64,000 bases of DNA from Devosia oryziradicis (GTDB lineage Bacteria > Pseudomonadota > Alphaproteobacteria > Rhizobiales > Devosiaceae), in contig NZ_CP068047.1 of NCBI RefSeq assembly GCF_016698645.1, positions 248,001-312,000 on the forward strand. The letters run 5' to 3'. Of this stretch, positions 17,721 through 27,021 are shown in pieces; positions within the stretch are counted from its first letter, which is position 1; each line of letters opens with the position of its first letter. The notes under the pieces were generated by a model, which saw nothing but the letters and a program-made list of their open reading frames with translations, was not told the origin of the DNA and did not search any database. The translations under genes were made by a program, and so were the position numbers.

Positions 17721-17961
17721 GCATCGCCTTGTCCTGGGCTGGAAACGCCAGGGGGCCGGCTGGTTGGCCGGCGCGAGCGAGGCGCAATATACTTATCAAC
17801 GTCCGAGGCGCAAGGGATCACGACGCCTCGATGACGATTGTTTTTGCCGCAGGCGCTTGCCACCTTGTGAGCAGACCGCCCTGCATGGCACAAACAGCCG
17901 TGCGTGGGGCGGAACGGATAGGGCCAGCGGCCGCTTATCCCCGTAAGCACAGGGAATATGA

Positions 17962-18285
17962 ATGCGGCTTGTTCTGCGAATTGCCGGCACCTGGCTGATC
18001 GGCCTGGCGCTGGTGCTGCTTGTGGTCGACGGCACCAAGTCGCTTGGCGCCAATGCGCTGGTCTATACCAGCCTGGCAAAGCTGTGGACGCAGGTGCACC
18101 CGCCAAGCCTGTTGGCGGTCGAGGCCTTCTTCGAGAGCCGGTTCTTCGCCGACCTGCTCGATGCGGCGCTCAAGGCCGTGCTGGAATACCCCGCCTTTGC
18201 CGTATTCGGGGTGGCAGGAATCGTGCTGGCCCTGGCGGGACGAAAGCCGCGCCGCGAGCGTTACCTGCGCGCGGACCAGATTTAG
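17962..18285 (+). CDS. Small two-helix membrane protein
   Basis: 107 residues. A first hydrophobic segment at about residues 5-24 ([19 protein letters not shown]), an amphipathic middle ([18 protein letters not shown]), and a second helix at about 76-94 ([16 protein letters not shown]), ending in a basic tail. The gene stands 59 bp before msrA on the same strand and may be cotranscribed. I recognise a conserved Rhizobiales small membrane protein but cannot assign a function. AGGGA precedes the ATG. Confidence 0.7.
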   Translation: MRLVLRIAGTWLIGLALVLLVVDGTKSLGANALVYTSLAKLWTQVHPPSLLAVEAFFESRFFADLLDAALKAVLEYPAFAVFGVAGIVLALAGRKPRRERYLRADQI

Positions 18286-18344
18286 CCCCGGCTGTAACTT
18301 CGACGGGGCGTGCAGCGAATAAAGCGGTGAAAGGAAGATACGAC

Positions 18345-19001
18345 ATGTTCTTCAAATCCAAGCCCACCACCATTCCCGATGCCAGCCAGGCCCTGCCGGG
18401 CCGCGACATGGCCATGCCGATTGCCACCGAGCATTTCGTCAACGGCCAGTCCCTCAAGGGGCCCTACCCCGAGGGCGCCCAGACCATCTATTTCGGTCTG
18501 GGTTGCTTCTGGGGCGCCGAGCGTCTGTTCTGGCAGTTGCCGGGCGTCATCGTCACGGCGGTCGGTTACCAGGGCGGTTCGACGCCCAATCCGAGCTACG
18601 AGGAAGTCTGCTCCGGCCGGACGGGCCATACCGAGGCGGTCAAGGTGGTCTACGACCCCAGCAAGATCAGCCTCGAGGCTCTGCTCAAGACGTTCTGGGA
18701 AGAGCATGACCCCACGCAGGGCATGCGCCAGGGCAACGATGTGGGCACCCAGTATCGCTCGGCCATCTACACCACCACGCCGGAGCAGGCCGAGGCGGTC
18801 GGCAAGAGCCGGGATGCCTACCAGCAGGCGTTGAGCCAGCAGGGATTGGGCCGGATCACCACCGAGATCGCGCAGGCGGGCGAGTTCTTCTACGCCGAGA
18901 CCTATCACCAGCAGTATCTGGCGAAGAATCCGCGCGGCTATTGCGGGTTGCAGGGGACCGGCGTCAGTTGCCCGATCGGGCTGGGCGTCGCGGCCGAATA
19001 G
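18345..19001 (+). CDS. msrA: Peptide-methionine (S)-S-oxide reductase MsrA
   Basis: 218 residues from ATG 18345, preceded by AAGGAAG; a longer open frame back to 17958 overlaps the small membrane gene and is rejected. Reduces methionine-S-sulfoxide in oxidised proteins. Catalytic C54 lies in the diagnostic GCFWGAE motif; [21 protein letters not shown] and the AETYHQQYL segment are conserved, and the C-terminal cysteines (YCGLQG, VSCPIG) can act as resolving residues. A clean intrinsic terminator follows. Confidence 0.97.
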   Translation: MFFKSKPTTIPDASQALPGRDMAMPIATEHFVNGQSLKGPYPEGAQTIYFGLGCFWGAERLFWQLPGVIVTAVGYQGGSTPNPSYEEVCSGRTGHTEAVKVVYDPSKISLEALLKTFWEEHDPTQGMRQGNDVGTQYRSAIYTTTPEQAEAVGKSRDAYQQALSQQGLGRITTEIAQAGEFFYAETYHQQYLAKNPRGYCGLQGTGVSCPIGLGVAAE

Positions 19002-19034
19002 GTCGATCCTGAACTTGAAATAACGCATGATGCG

Positions 19035-19066
19035 CGCCGGTCCGGGAACGGGCCGGCGTTATTTTT
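19035..19066 (+). terminator. Intrinsic terminator of msrA
   Basis: CGCCGGTCCG-GGAA-CGGGCCGGCG forms a ten-base-pair stem (one U-G pair) with a GNRA tetraloop, followed by TTATTTTT. It lies 33 bp past the msrA stop and 17 bp before the next start. Confidence 0.9.
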
Positions 19067-19082
19067 GCCGAGGATCGCGTCC

Positions 19083-19451
19083 ATGACCACACTTCACCCC
19101 GCCATCATGACGAGACCCGGCTTCGAGGCCTTCATCCTGACGCTGCCCAGGGCGACGCTGGTGCGTCAGTGGCGCGACGATTCGGTGGCCAAGATCGGCG
19201 GGAAGATCTTCGCGCTGCTCGATCGCGACCCGGGCGAAGTCTGGCTCAAGGTTTCCGACATGGCCTATGAGCTGTTGACCGAACTGGATGGCATCCGGCC
19301 GGCGCCCTATTTCGCGCGTGCCGGATGGGTCGCCATATCTGCCGCCAGCCCGCTCCGCGGCGATGAGGTGGAGGCCTATATTGCCGAGGCGCACCGGCTC
19401 GTGGCCAGCAAGCTGAGCCGCAAGGTGCGCGCCGAGCTGGGCCTTGCCTAG
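19083..19451 (+). CDS. MmcQ/YjbR-family protein
   Basis: 122 residues. The pattern FILTLPRATLVRQW-DDSVAKIGGKIFALLD-WLKVSDMAYELLT and the C-terminal AYIAEAHRLVASKLSRKVR matches the MmcQ/YjbR (CyaY-like fold) family, whose role is uncertain; DNA binding is annotated but weakly supported. ATG 19083 has GAGG upstream; an in-frame TTG at 19065 is an alternative. Its stop codon shares the CTAG at 19448-19451 with the stop of the convergent gene. Confidence 0.82.
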   Translation: MTTLHPAIMTRPGFEAFILTLPRATLVRQWRDDSVAKIGGKIFALLDRDPGEVWLKVSDMAYELLTELDGIRPAPYFARAGWVAISAASPLRGDEVEAYIAEAHRLVASKLSRKVRAELGLA

Positions 19452-21268
19452 TCGGGCAGCACCGCGAATACCTGCAATGTCGCGCCGGGGAGGCTGACAT
19501 CCGACAGCCAGTCGGGAAGTTTGCCCGCGGTGTAAAGGTTGGCGAAGCTGTCTTCGGCGCGGCTGGGCAGCCCCCTGACCTCGGCCATTGCCGGGCAGAG
19601 GACGACCAGGCCAATGCCGCGATCGTGCAGGATGGAACGGGCCGTGGCGATCGGGTCGTTGAAGAAGCGGTAGGCGTCGCGGACGCCGTGCTGGTTGCGG
19701 TGGTAGGGGGCGGCCACCACCTCGTGCGGCGTATAAAGCAGCAGATGGGCGCCCAGGTCGATGGGCGTCATGATGCGCTCCGGCGGCAAGGCACGGAGGT
19801 CGGCGAAAGCCTCCGGGAGCAGGCAGGGCTCCTTGCCCGCGCGCGCCTCGGCCATCTGCTGCGGGCGGCCGGGCACGCCGTTGACCACCGAGGTGATCAG
19901 GAGGGAGAGGACGATGCCGGCAAAAGCCAACCAACTGGCGACCAGCCCGGCAATGGTGCCCAGGCGCGGGCTGGCAAGGTAGCGCTGGCGCGCCACGACG
20001 ATGAGCCAGGCGGCCGCCGGCATGGCTGGCATGACCGCCAGGCGGGCGCCGCGAATCTGCGCCAGCATGACCAACGCCGTGCAGACCAGGAAGACCAGGA
20101 GGGCCGCCCATTGCGGCCTTTGCTGCGGCATGCGCCAGAGCCTGACGACGACAATGGCCGTGGCCAGCAGCGCGGGCAGGCCGACCGATATTGCATAGGC
20201 GGGCAGTTCGGTGATGGTGATGAACCAGGGTCGCGCCTCCACGATGCTGGCGATCCAGTTGGCCTGCAGCCAGGGGTCAAGTTCGCCATAGGGGCCGCCC
20301 AGGCATTGCGGATAGGCCAGCGCCACGCCGGCCATACCCGCGGCGCCGAGACCGGCGAGAACCAGGAGCCGCTGCCAGGCGGTCCGCAAGGGCAGAAGGC
20401 TGGCCAGGGTGAAGGTGACCGCGACCACCGTGGCCACCGCGACATAGACCGGGGAGAGCACGTCGCAGGCCGCCTCCAGCCAACGTACCGGTGGGCGGAA
20501 GATGGCCAGGTGCACCATGGCACCGCCCAGAAAGGACAGGCCGAACCATCGCATGCTGCGCGCATGGATAGGGTCGGCGGTGAAGGCGAGGCCCATGACC
20601 AGGATGGCCGCGGCGATCGTGGGCAGGGATTCGGTGGCGATGGCCAGGGCCGTCGCCGCAAGGAGCCCGCAGGCAATCGCAAAGCGCGGACGGGCGATGG
20701 CTTCGACGCCGGTCCAGACCACCGCCAACGTCAGCAGGATGACGACGTTGTGGTGATCGACGCGACCGGGGGTGAATTCGGCGACGATGGCCGGGCTGAG
20801 CAGGGGCAATACCAAAGCCGGGAGGACACCCTCAGGACCGACGAGCCGATGTGCCAGGATGGCGGAGAGCCAGAGCAGCAGGCCCAGGAGGAGCAGCGGC
20901 CAGACATAACCCGCGGCGACAAGCGCCTGGTCGGGGCCGATCACCGCTCCGAACAGTCCCAGCAGCAGCGCCAGCGGCAGGTCGATCAGGCGGGACCAGT
21001 GCAGCTCGGCGCCGAAAGGCGTGTTGAGACGATGGGCCGTCAGATCGTACCAGGACTGCCCGGCCAGGAAGTCGCGGACCATGACCATGCGCATGGCGTC
21101 GTCGGTATCGGCGAAGAACGGCATGCCTGCACGCCCGATCAGGCTGCGCAGCACCAGAATCGCCGCGGCCGCCGCGAAGACGAGCAGCACGAGACGGCGG
21201 TCGGGGCCGAGCCGGGTGGAAGGCTGGTCGGTCAACAAAATATCCTGCGCTGGGACGGCGTTCAGCAT
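19448..21268 (-). CDS. Polytopic membrane glycosyltransferase-like protein (GT-C fold, STT3-reminiscent)
   Basis: About 606 residues from ATG 21268, with around twelve hydrophobic segments and a soluble C-terminal tail of about 130 residues. The first extracytoplasmic loop carries DTDDAMR (residues 54-60) and then NTPFGAELHWSRLIDLP. A later loop has the D171-H172-H173 motif in FTPGRVDHHNVV. Both are placed like the acidic and DHH motifs of the STT3/AglB/PglB oligosaccharyltransferase group. No glycan-synthesis genes adjoin it. Function as a lipid-linked-sugar transferase is inference from fold-level motifs. Confidence 0.65.
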   Translation of the reverse strand: MLNAVPAQDILLTDQPSTRLGPDRRLVLLVFAAAAAILVLRSLIGRAGMPFFADTDDAMRMVMVRDFLAGQSWYDLTAHRLNTPFGAELHWSRLIDLPLALLLGLFGAVIGPDQALVAAGYVWPLLLLGLLLWLSAILAHRLVGPEGVLPALVLPLLSPAIVAEFTPGRVDHHNVVILLTLAVVWTGVEAIARPRFAIACGLLAATALAIATESLPTIAAAILVMGLAFTADPIHARSMRWFGLSFLGGAMVHLAIFRPPVRWLEAACDVLSPVYVAVATVVAVTFTLASLLPLRTAWQRLLVLAGLGAAGMAGVALAYPQCLGGPYGELDPWLQANWIASIVEARPWFITITELPAYAISVGLPALLATAIVVVRLWRMPQQRPQWAALLVFLVCTALVMLAQIRGARLAVMPAMPAAAWLIVVARQRYLASPRLGTIAGLVASWLAFAGIVLSLLITSVVNGVPGRPQQMAEARAGKEPCLLPEAFADLRALPPERIMTPIDLGAHLLLYTPHEVVAAPYHRNQHGVRDAYRFFNDPIATARSILHDRGIGLVVLCPAMAEVRGLPSRAEDSFANLYTAGKLPDWLSDVSLPGATLQVFAVLPD

Positions 21269-21381
21269 GGACCGGGCGCGGTTAAGATGGGGTGGAGGCG
21301 GCGGCGAGGGCGAGGCAAATAAGCAATTGCCATCCTCACACAGCCAATATAACAAGAATGTCCTTGTTTATTTGCGAGTTC

Positions 21382-22809
21382 ATGATGTCCGATACTGTCG
21401 AGGGCCGGTGGGCCGAGATTTTCACGCCGCGCTATGCCACGGTCACGCTGATCCTCTGCTTGGGCGTGGCGCTGCTGGCATTCAATGCGTTTCTGGCTTC
21501 GATCTCGCTGCCGACGGCGGTGCAGGAAATGGGCGGTGTAGCGCTGATCTCCTGGGCGCTGACGCTGTTCCTGGTGTTTGCCATCGTGGGCGGATCGGGC
21601 GCGGCTTTGCTCAAGCAGAGGCTGGGCGCGCGCACGGCACTGCTGGTTTCGGCGGGTGTGTTCCTGGCCGGCACGGTTGTGGCCGCGACCGCGAGCTCGA
21701 TGGAAATGGTGCTGGTCGGGCGAGCCCTGCAGGGACTGGGCGAGGGTGTGGTCTCGGCCATCTGCTTTGCGCTGATTCCGGAACTGTTTCCGTCGCGCCT
21801 TGTGCCCAAGGTGTTCGGATTGCAGGCCATGATCTGGGCCATCGCCGCCTTTGGCGGGCCGGCCGCCGCGGGTCTGTTGACCGAGCTGGTTTCCTGGCGT
21901 GCCGCCTTCCTGGTCAATGTGCCGCTGGTGCTGCTGTTTGCCGCCATGGTGGCCGTCAAGGTGCCGGCGCATTCGCCGGAGGATCGCAAGGTCGTTAGCT
22001 TTCCCGGGCTGCGCCTCCTGGTGATCGGCGCCGCCATCATGCTGGTGGCGCTGGCCGGGCTGGCCGCCCCTCTGCCCGCAGCGGGCCTGCTGGTCGCCGC
22101 GGCCGTGCTGCTGGTTGGCGCCGTCTGGCTTGATGGCCGCAGCCGCGATCGACTGATGCCGCCGGATGCATTCCGGCCCATCTCGGTGGTGGGTACCGGG
22201 CTCTGGATGGTGCTGCTGATCAACGTCGCGGGGGCAGGATCGGCGGTGTACCTGGTGCTGGTGGTGCAGGAAATGTGGGGCTATGGCCCCACCGTGGCGG
22301 GCGCCATCGCCGCGGTGCTCGCGGTGGCCTGGAGCTTCTCCGCCATCACGGTCGCCAATGTGCGCAGCAAGGAGACCCGCAAGACGCTGATCCGGCTGGG
22401 GCCGGCCATGATCGGCACGGGCCTGCTGCTGGTGCTGATCGGGCTGCAATTGGACCAGGTAGCCATCGTGGTGGTCGGACAGCTGACGATCGGGGGCGGT
22501 TTCGGCATTTCAAACGGGTATCTCAACCTCACCATGATGGAAGCAGCCAGCGATGCCGAGCGCGACCGTACCTCGGCGCTGATGCCGACGACCCAATCGG
22601 CCGGCAACGCGATCGGCGCGGCACTGGCGGGGGTCGCGGCCAATTCGGCCGGCATGGCTACGGCGGTTGGCATGGCCGAAATGAAGCTGGCAATCATCCC
22701 GGTCTACATGCTCGGCGTGGCGATGGCGGCCCTGGCCCTTGCCGCAGCCTGGCGCATGGTAGGGATGGTGCGGCCGCAGGATGCCAGTTCGAGCTTTGCG
22801 GCGGGGTGA
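21382..22809 (+). CDS. Major facilitator superfamily transporter
   Basis: About 475 residues, 12 to 14 membrane segments. Typical MFS features: LASISLPTAVQEMGG near the N-terminus, motif A-like LKQRLGARTALL, motif B-like GRALQGLGEGVV and a TM5 motif FGGPAAAGLLTELVSWRAAFLVNVP as in drug:proton antiporters. Several in-frame ATGs exist (21358, 21382, 21385); 21382 has GCGAG just upstream. Divergent from the GT-C-like gene. An 11-bp perfect hairpin follows the stop. Substrate unknown. Confidence 0.88.
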   Translation: MMSDTVEGRWAEIFTPRYATVTLILCLGVALLAFNAFLASISLPTAVQEMGGVALISWALTLFLVFAIVGGSGAALLKQRLGARTALLVSAGVFLAGTVVAATASSMEMVLVGRALQGLGEGVVSAICFALIPELFPSRLVPKVFGLQAMIWAIAAFGGPAAAGLLTELVSWRAAFLVNVPLVLLFAAMVAVKVPAHSPEDRKVVSFPGLRLLVIGAAIMLVALAGLAAPLPAAGLLVAAAVLLVGAVWLDGRSRDRLMPPDAFRPISVVGTGLWMVLLINVAGAGSAVYLVLVVQEMWGYGPTVAGAIAAVLAVAWSFSAITVANVRSKETRKTLIRLGPAMIGTGLLLVLIGLQLDQVAIVVVGQLTIGGGFGISNGYLNLTMMEAASDAERDRTSALMPTTQSAGNAIGAALAGVAANSAGMATAVGMAEMKLAIIPVYMLGVAMAALALAAAWRMVGMVRPQDASSSFAAG

Positions 22810-22811
22810 GC

Positions 22812-22840
22812 TTCACCTCTCCCTTTGGAGGAGAGGTGAA
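22812..22840. terminator. Bidirectional hairpin between MFS and peroxiredoxin genes
   Basis: TTCACCTCTCC-CTTTGGA-GGAGAGGTGAA is a perfect 11-bp stem with a 7-base loop, followed on the plus strand by AGAAAAAGGG. It lies between convergent genes and can serve both. The same kind of CTCTCC/GGAGAG hairpin is common between Rhizobiales genes. Confidence 0.65.
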
Positions 22841-22901
22841 AGAAAAAGGGCGGTGGATCAACCACCGCCCAGTCTGTCAGGGAGAAAACGGATGCGGCGC
22901 G

Positions 22902-23537
22902 TCAGCCGCGGGGTTGGGGAACAATGCGAAGGTAGGGCTTGGGTTCCTTCCAGCCATTGGGGAACTTCTCCTTGGCAGCCTCAGCCGAGACGGAGCTGGC
23001 GATGATGACATCCTCGCCGTTCTTCCAGTTGACCGGGGTAGCAACCGAGTGCTTGGCGGTGAGCTGCAGGCTGTCGATGACGCGCAGAATCTCATCGAAA
23101 TTGCGGCCCGTCGAAGCCGGGTATTCGATCTTGAGCTTCACCTTCTTGTCCGGACCGATGACGAAGACCGAGCGAACGGTCAGCGAATTGTCGGCATTGG
23201 GATGGATCATCTCGTAAAGGGTCGCGACCTTGCGGTCGGTATCGGCCAGCAGCGGGAAATTGAGGGCAGCACCCTGGGTTTCCTCGATATCCTTGGCCCA
23301 GCCACCATGGTCCTCGAGCTTGTCCACGGACAGACCCAGCACCTTGACATCGCGCTTGTCGAATTCGGGCTTCAGCTTGGCGGTATAGCCGAGCTCGGTG
23401 GTGCAGACAGGGGTGAAATTCTTGGGGTGGCTGAACAGCACGGCCCAGTGACCATCGATATAGTCATGGAAATGGATCGGACCCTCGGTGCTGTCGACGG
23501 TGAAATCGGGGGCGGTATCGCCAATCAGAATTGCCAT
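22902..23537 (-). CDS. 1-Cys peroxiredoxin (Prx6-type)
   Basis: 211 residues. The peroxidatic cysteine C45 lies in NFTPVCTTELG, and it is the only cysteine in the protein, which defines the 1-Cys Prx6 class. Conserved His in SHPKNF, VKVLGLSVDKLEDHGGWAKDIEET and the long C-terminal dimerisation arm (PVNWKNGEDVIIASSVSAEAA, YLRIVPQP) are all present. Detoxifies peroxides in the cytoplasm with an external thiol as reductant. Monocistronic. Confidence 0.95.
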   Translation of the reverse strand: MAILIGDTAPDFTVDSTEGPIHFHDYIDGHWAVLFSHPKNFTPVCTTELGYTAKLKPEFDKRDVKVLGLSVDKLEDHGGWAKDIEETQGAALNFPLLADTDRKVATLYEMIHPNADNSLTVRSVFVIGPDKKVKLKIEYPASTGRNFDEILRVIDSLQLTAKHSVATPVNWKNGEDVIIASSVSAEAAKEKFPNGWKEPKPYLRIVPQPRG

Positions 23538-23707
23538 TTTTGCCTGTTCCTTGTCGGGCCTGTCAGGCCCTATCGTCTGGCTAAGAATATCGCCCTCCCC
23601 GCCGCCAAAGGCAGCCGCGGAGAGCGAAATGCTTTTATGTTCTGGCCGGTTAATGCGCCATGGCTTTCCACGTGGGCGCGGCAGCGCAGCAAAGCAGCAA
23701 TCGGCCG

Positions 23708-24208
23708 TTAGGGCGTCGCCGTCGGTGCGCCATTGGTCCAGGTGACCTGCTCGCCGGCCAGGGGAATGACCGAGAGGCTCATCTTGCCCGAGCCCTGCTG
23801 AATCTCGCGGGCATGGGCGAGGTAGAGGAGCGAATTGTTGGCCGCGTCATAGACCCGGGTGACGCGCAGCGACTTCCAGATCAGCGAGCGGCCTTCCTTG
23901 AAGATCTCCTCGCCGCCCGGGCGGGTGGAAATATCGCCGATCATGATGGGGCCGGTGACTGAACAATCGAGCGCGGAATAGGATGGATCCTCGAACCAGT
24001 TGCCCTGGCTGATGCGATCGATGAAGGAGCGGTTGAAATAAGCGAGGTGGCAGACCACGCCATCGACCTCTGGATCGGCCACGGCGTCGATGGAGATGTC
24101 GTTACCGGTCCAGTCCACCCCCACATTGCCTACTTCGCGGCTGTCGCCGCAGGCGGCGAGCGTGACGGCGGCGACGGCAGCCATGGCGAGGGTGGCGAGA
24201 CGGTTCAT
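23708..24208 (-). CDS. creA: CreA-family lipoprotein
   Basis: 166 residues from ATG 24208 with GAGGA upstream. The N-terminus has a lipobox (LAAC at about residues 17-20), so the mature protein is probably an outer- or inner-membrane lipoprotein. The family-typical segments VGNVGVDWTGNDISIDA, DPEVDGVVCHLAYFNR, DPSYSALDCSVTGPI and SLIWKSLRVTRVYDAANNSLLYLA are clear. Function unknown. Upstream lies an RPE-like palindrome. Confidence 0.9.
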   Translation of the reverse strand: MNRLATLAMAAVAAVTLAACGDSREVGNVGVDWTGNDISIDAVADPEVDGVVCHLAYFNRSFIDRISQGNWFEDPSYSALDCSVTGPIMIGDISTRPGGEEIFKEGRSLIWKSLRVTRVYDAANNSLLYLAHAREIQQGSGKMSLSVIPLAGEQVTWTNGAPTATP

Positions 24209-24292
24209 GCGGGTGTCCTCCGGTTCGGGAATAGATGGGATGTTTGGCAGCGGGCGCAATGGCCAAGGGCAAAAAGCGATCCAAACTCGGTC

Positions 24293-24373
24293 GTCACCCT
24301 CGGGCTCGACCCGAGGGGGCTATACTTGCCAATGCCGGAAGTGCAGAGCCCTCGGGTCAAGCCCGAGGGTGAC
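24293..24373. repeat. Long intergenic palindrome, RPE-like (second copy)
   Basis: GTCACCCTCGGGCTCGACCC at the left and GGGTCAAGCCCGAGGGTGAC at the right form an almost perfect 81-bp inverted repeat with a small central loop. It sits between the amino-acid permease stop and the creA start. Outer arms match the layout of the copy at 1744-1815. Confidence 0.8.
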
Positions 24374-24401
24374 GCGCGGTGCGTGAGGAACGGTCGAGAA
24401 A

Positions 24402-25202
24402 TCACCGCGCATTGTCGCGCAGGTAACGCTCGAGCAGGCGGACCAGCAGGGACAGCGATATCGTCATGGTGAGGTAGAGGAAGGCCACCACGTTATAGGT
24501 CTCGAAGAATAGGAACGTGCCCGAGGAATAGACCTTGCCCAGCTGGGTAATGTCCTGGACGCCCAGGGCCGAGACGAGCGCGGAATCCTTGATCATCGAG
24601 ACGAAATCGTTGGCCAGCGGCGGCAGGATGGTGCGCAGGGCCTGGGGGAAGGTGACGAGGCGAAAGCACTTCCAACGCGAAAGGCCCAGCGAGCGAGCGG
24701 CCTCGAGCTGACCCCGGTCGACCGATTCTATCCCCGCGCGGAAAATCTCGGCGATAAAGGCAGAGTAGCAGATGGTGAGCGCGACGATGGCACGCCACAC
24801 CAGATCGAACTGTCGCACGGTGATGGTGGTATCGAAGGGCTGCAGCAGCCAATTGACCGCCCCGACCATGGCAGGAGCGCCGACGAAGGCGACATAGAAT
24901 AGGAAGACCAGCACCGGAATGCCGCGGATGATCTCGACGTAGAAGGTCGCGACTTCCCGGAGAATGCGATTGCCCGATGTGCGCGCCAGGGCGACCAGCA
25001 GGCCGATCAAGGTTGCAGCGCAGAAGGCGACCAGCGTGACCCAGATGGTGGTGAGGACGCCGCCGCTGAGGGCGCGGAAGATCTGGCTGTAGCCAGTGTC
25101 GTTGGTGATGGCCCAGAGGCCCAGGACAAAGAGCAGCCCGATAGCGAGCAGCCACCAGGGGGTGCGGGAGAAGATGGAGGGCTGGCGGGGACGGTAGGTC
25201 AT
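24402..25202 (-). CDS. Polar amino acid ABC transporter permease (HisM/GlnP type)
   Basis: 266 residues from ATG 25202. About five to six membrane segments. The HisM-family EAA loop [49 protein letters not shown] is complete, and [16 protein letters not shown] with [17 protein letters not shown] precedes it. It lies 189 bp downstream of a matching binding-protein gene on the same strand, with a repeat between. No ATPase gene is adjacent, so a glnQ-like ATPase must be elsewhere. Confidence 0.92.
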   Translation of the reverse strand: MTYRPRQPSIFSRTPWWLLAIGLLFVLGLWAITNDTGYSQIFRALSGGVLTTIWVTLVAFCAATLIGLLVALARTSGNRILREVATFYVEIIRGIPVLVFLFYVAFVGAPAMVGAVNWLLQPFDTTITVRQFDLVWRAIVALTICYSAFIAEIFRAGIESVDRGQLEAARSLGLSRWKCFRLVTFPQALRTILPPLANDFVSMIKDSALVSALGVQDITQLGKVYSSGTFLFFETYNVVAFLYLTMTISLSLLVRLLERYLRDNAR

Positions 25203-25235
25203 TGTTGGGTTTGTGGTACCCGCAAAGTTGCAGTC

Positions 25236-25352
25236 GTCTCCCTCCCCCTTGTGGGGAGGGATCAAGGGTGGGGTGTCCACGCATCAGGCTTGAGGAGACG
25301 GATTTAGCTTCGCTAAGTGCTATCTCGCTTCCTTCCCACCAGGGGAGGGTGG
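25236..25352. repeat. Dispersed CCCTCCCC/GGGGAGGG intergenic element
   Basis: The stretch CCCTCCCCCTTGTGGGGAGG, running on into a GGGTGGGGTG tail, is nearly identical to one arm at 59044-59079. A second hairpin (CCTTCCCACCAGGGGAGGG) follows at about 25330. The whole 25203-25391 gap between binding-protein and permease genes is made of this element and shows no gene. Confidence 0.75.
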
Positions 25353-25391
25353 AGCCGGTGATTGGGAGGGTGTCGACTGGCAGGGCCGCTT

Positions 25392-26195
25392 CTACTGCGC
25401 GGCGTTGTACTCGTAGAACCACTTCTGCTGCAGCTTCTCCATGGTGCCGTCGGCCTTGATCTGGGCCAGCGCGGCATTGACCGGTGCGACCAGATCGGAA
25501 CCCGGGGTGAAGATGAAGCCGAAATCCTCGGTGCCGAGCGGTTCGCCGATGACTTTGAACGCCCCCGGATTGGCGCCGATATAGCCATCAGCCGAGGTCT
25601 GGTCCATCAGGACCGTGTCGACGTCGCCGGCCTGGAGGGCAGCGACCGAGGTGCCGAAGGTATCGAACAGCTTGATGCGCGGATTGGCTTCATCGCCATC
25701 GAGCACATTGTAAACAGCGACGTAGAAATTGGTGGTGCCGGCCTGGGCGCCCACCAGGAAGCTGGCATCGGCGGCGAAAGTCGCCGCGTCGGTGAAGCGG
25801 GTTTCGTCGGCGCGGACCAGCATGAGCTGCTGGCTGGTCAGGTAACTGTCGGAGAAATCGACCTGGCTCCTGCGTTCGTCATTGATGGTGATGCCGTCCA
25901 TGCCGACCTCGAACTGGCCGTCGCGCACCGCCTGGATCATCACGTCCCAGCTCGAGAGCTGCCAATCGACCTTGGCATTGAGGCGCTTGGCGATCTCGTT
26001 GAAGAGATCGTATTCGAGCCCGATGCCCTCCCCGGTTGCCGGATCGGCGAAATTGAGCGGCACATAGGCGTTTTCCGTGACGGCAACGATGGTGCGGCCC
26101 GCCAGATCGGGCAGGGCATCCTGGGCCTGGGTGGCGCCAAGGCCGAGGCTGGAAACCGCCGCGGCAACGGCAAGCGACTTGATGAACGAAGGCAT
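25392..26195 (-). CDS. Amino acid ABC transporter substrate-binding protein
   Basis: 267 residues from ATG 26195; the open frame extends to 26825 but runs antisense over other genes. Signal peptide at residues 1-24 (AVAAAVSSLGLGATQAQ). SBP_bac_3 family landmarks: YVPLNFADPATGEGIGLEYDLFNEIAKRL, VDWQLSSWDVMIQAVRDGQFEVGMDGITINDERR, VDFSDSYLTSQQLMLVR, VAALQAGDVDTVLMDQ, and LAQIKADGTMEKLQQKWF. Delivers a polar amino acid to the permease encoded downstream. Confidence 0.93.
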   Translation of the reverse strand: MPSFIKSLAVAAAVSSLGLGATQAQDALPDLAGRTIVAVTENAYVPLNFADPATGEGIGLEYDLFNEIAKRLNAKVDWQLSSWDVMIQAVRDGQFEVGMDGITINDERRSQVDFSDSYLTSQQLMLVRADETRFTDAATFAADASFLVGAQAGTTNFYVAVYNVLDGDEANPRIKLFDTFGTSVAALQAGDVDTVLMDQTSADGYIGANPGAFKVIGEPLGTEDFGFIFTPGSDLVAPVNAALAQIKADGTMEKLQQKWFYEYNAAQ

Positions 26196-26265
26196 GAGGC
26201 GGCAATCTCCCGGTGCTTGGTTTGCCGGGAGACTAGACCAAGCCATCAAGACTTGGGAATGGGCT

Positions 26266-26634
26266 TTATGCCTCGTCGAGCGTCTCGGCCTTGGCGGCGC
26301 GTTCCTTGAGCGACTTGATGCAGTTCTTGGCGCTGGAGCGGGACTTGTAGGTCTCGGACCGCACCATGGGCTCGCCATTGGCGGCGACGAAACGGACGAA
26401 GGTCTGTCCGTCCTTGCTGGCGACCAGCTCGAAGCGATAACCCTTGCCCTCCTCGCCCTTGGTGAGATCGACCACGGCGGCGCCAGGCGCGTTTTTCTTG
26501 ATGGACTCGATGCAGTTGGTGGCGCTGGCTTTGGACTTGTAGTTCTCGGACCAGACCATGGTTTCGGCATTGTAGACGAACTTGGCGACGAACTCGCCGT
26601 TCTTGGCGGCGCTGATCTTGAAGCGATGTGGCAT
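26266..26634 (-). CDS. YegP-family (DUF1508) tandem-repeat protein
   Basis: 122 residues made of two copies of the roughly 50-residue DUF1508 unit. Copy 1: FKISAAKNGEFVAKFVYNAE-MVWSENYKSKASATNCIESIKKN. Copy 2: FELVASKDGQTFVRFVAANGEPMVRSETYKSRSSAKNCIKSLKE. Small soluble cytoplasmic protein of unknown role, widespread in proteobacteria. Stands alone on the minus strand. Confidence 0.92.
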   Translation of the reverse strand: MPHRFKISAAKNGEFVAKFVYNAETMVWSENYKSKASATNCIESIKKNAPGAAVVDLTKGEEGKGYRFELVASKDGQTFVRFVAANGEPMVRSETYKSRSSAKNCIKSLKERAAKAETLDEA

Positions 26635-26721
26635 GACGCAGAAGCCCTCCTCAGGAGCGGCCGCGGAAGGCCGCTTTGCGAGAAACAGCTTAGCTTTGTG
26701 ACGACAGAAGAAAAGCCCCGA

Positions 26722-27018
26722 TCAGATGGCGGCCTTGTGGCCATCGATATGGCCCAGGTTGCGATCGGGATCGATGCGATCGCGCACCATCTGCTTGAGC
26801 TGCTTGACGTCAGGAAAGCCACCATCCCGCTTACGCTCCCAGATCAGGTCACCATCGAGCCAGATCTCGAATATGCCACCGGTACCGGGACGGAGGATAA
26901 CTTCGCCCATTTCGAAGCTGAAGGTGGAGAGCACTTCCTGCGCCATCCAGGCCGAGCGCAGCAGCCAGTTGCACTGGGTGCAATAGGTGATGGTGAGGCT
27001 CGGCTTGGTCTCGGCCAC
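26722..27018 (-). CDS. SelT/SelW/SelH (Rdx)-family protein, Cys form
   Basis: 98 residues. The redox motif YCTQCNWLLR near residues 12-21 is the CxxC version of the CxxU of selenoprotein W; no in-frame UGA is involved. The following WMAQEVLSTF, IFEIWLDGDLIWERKRDGGFPDVKQLKQMVRDRI is the full Rdx fold. Likely a small thioredoxin-like redox protein. It starts four bases after the stop of the cNMP-domain gene on the same strand, so the two are probably cotranscribed. Confidence 0.93.
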   Translation of the reverse strand: MAETKPSLTITYCTQCNWLLRSAWMAQEVLSTFSFEMGEVILRPGTGGIFEIWLDGDLIWERKRDGGFPDVKQLKQMVRDRIDPDRNLGHIDGHKAAI

Positions 27019-27021
27019 CGA

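Noticed and set aside
19625..21322. A 565-codon plus-strand frame opposite the GT-C-like gene
   Set aside because: Gln/Arg/Gly-rich antisense shadow of a strongly hydrophobic membrane gene.
26722..27018. Selenoprotein with in-frame UGA
   Set aside because: The redox site reads CTQC with normal cysteine codons; no SECIS or UGA is needed.
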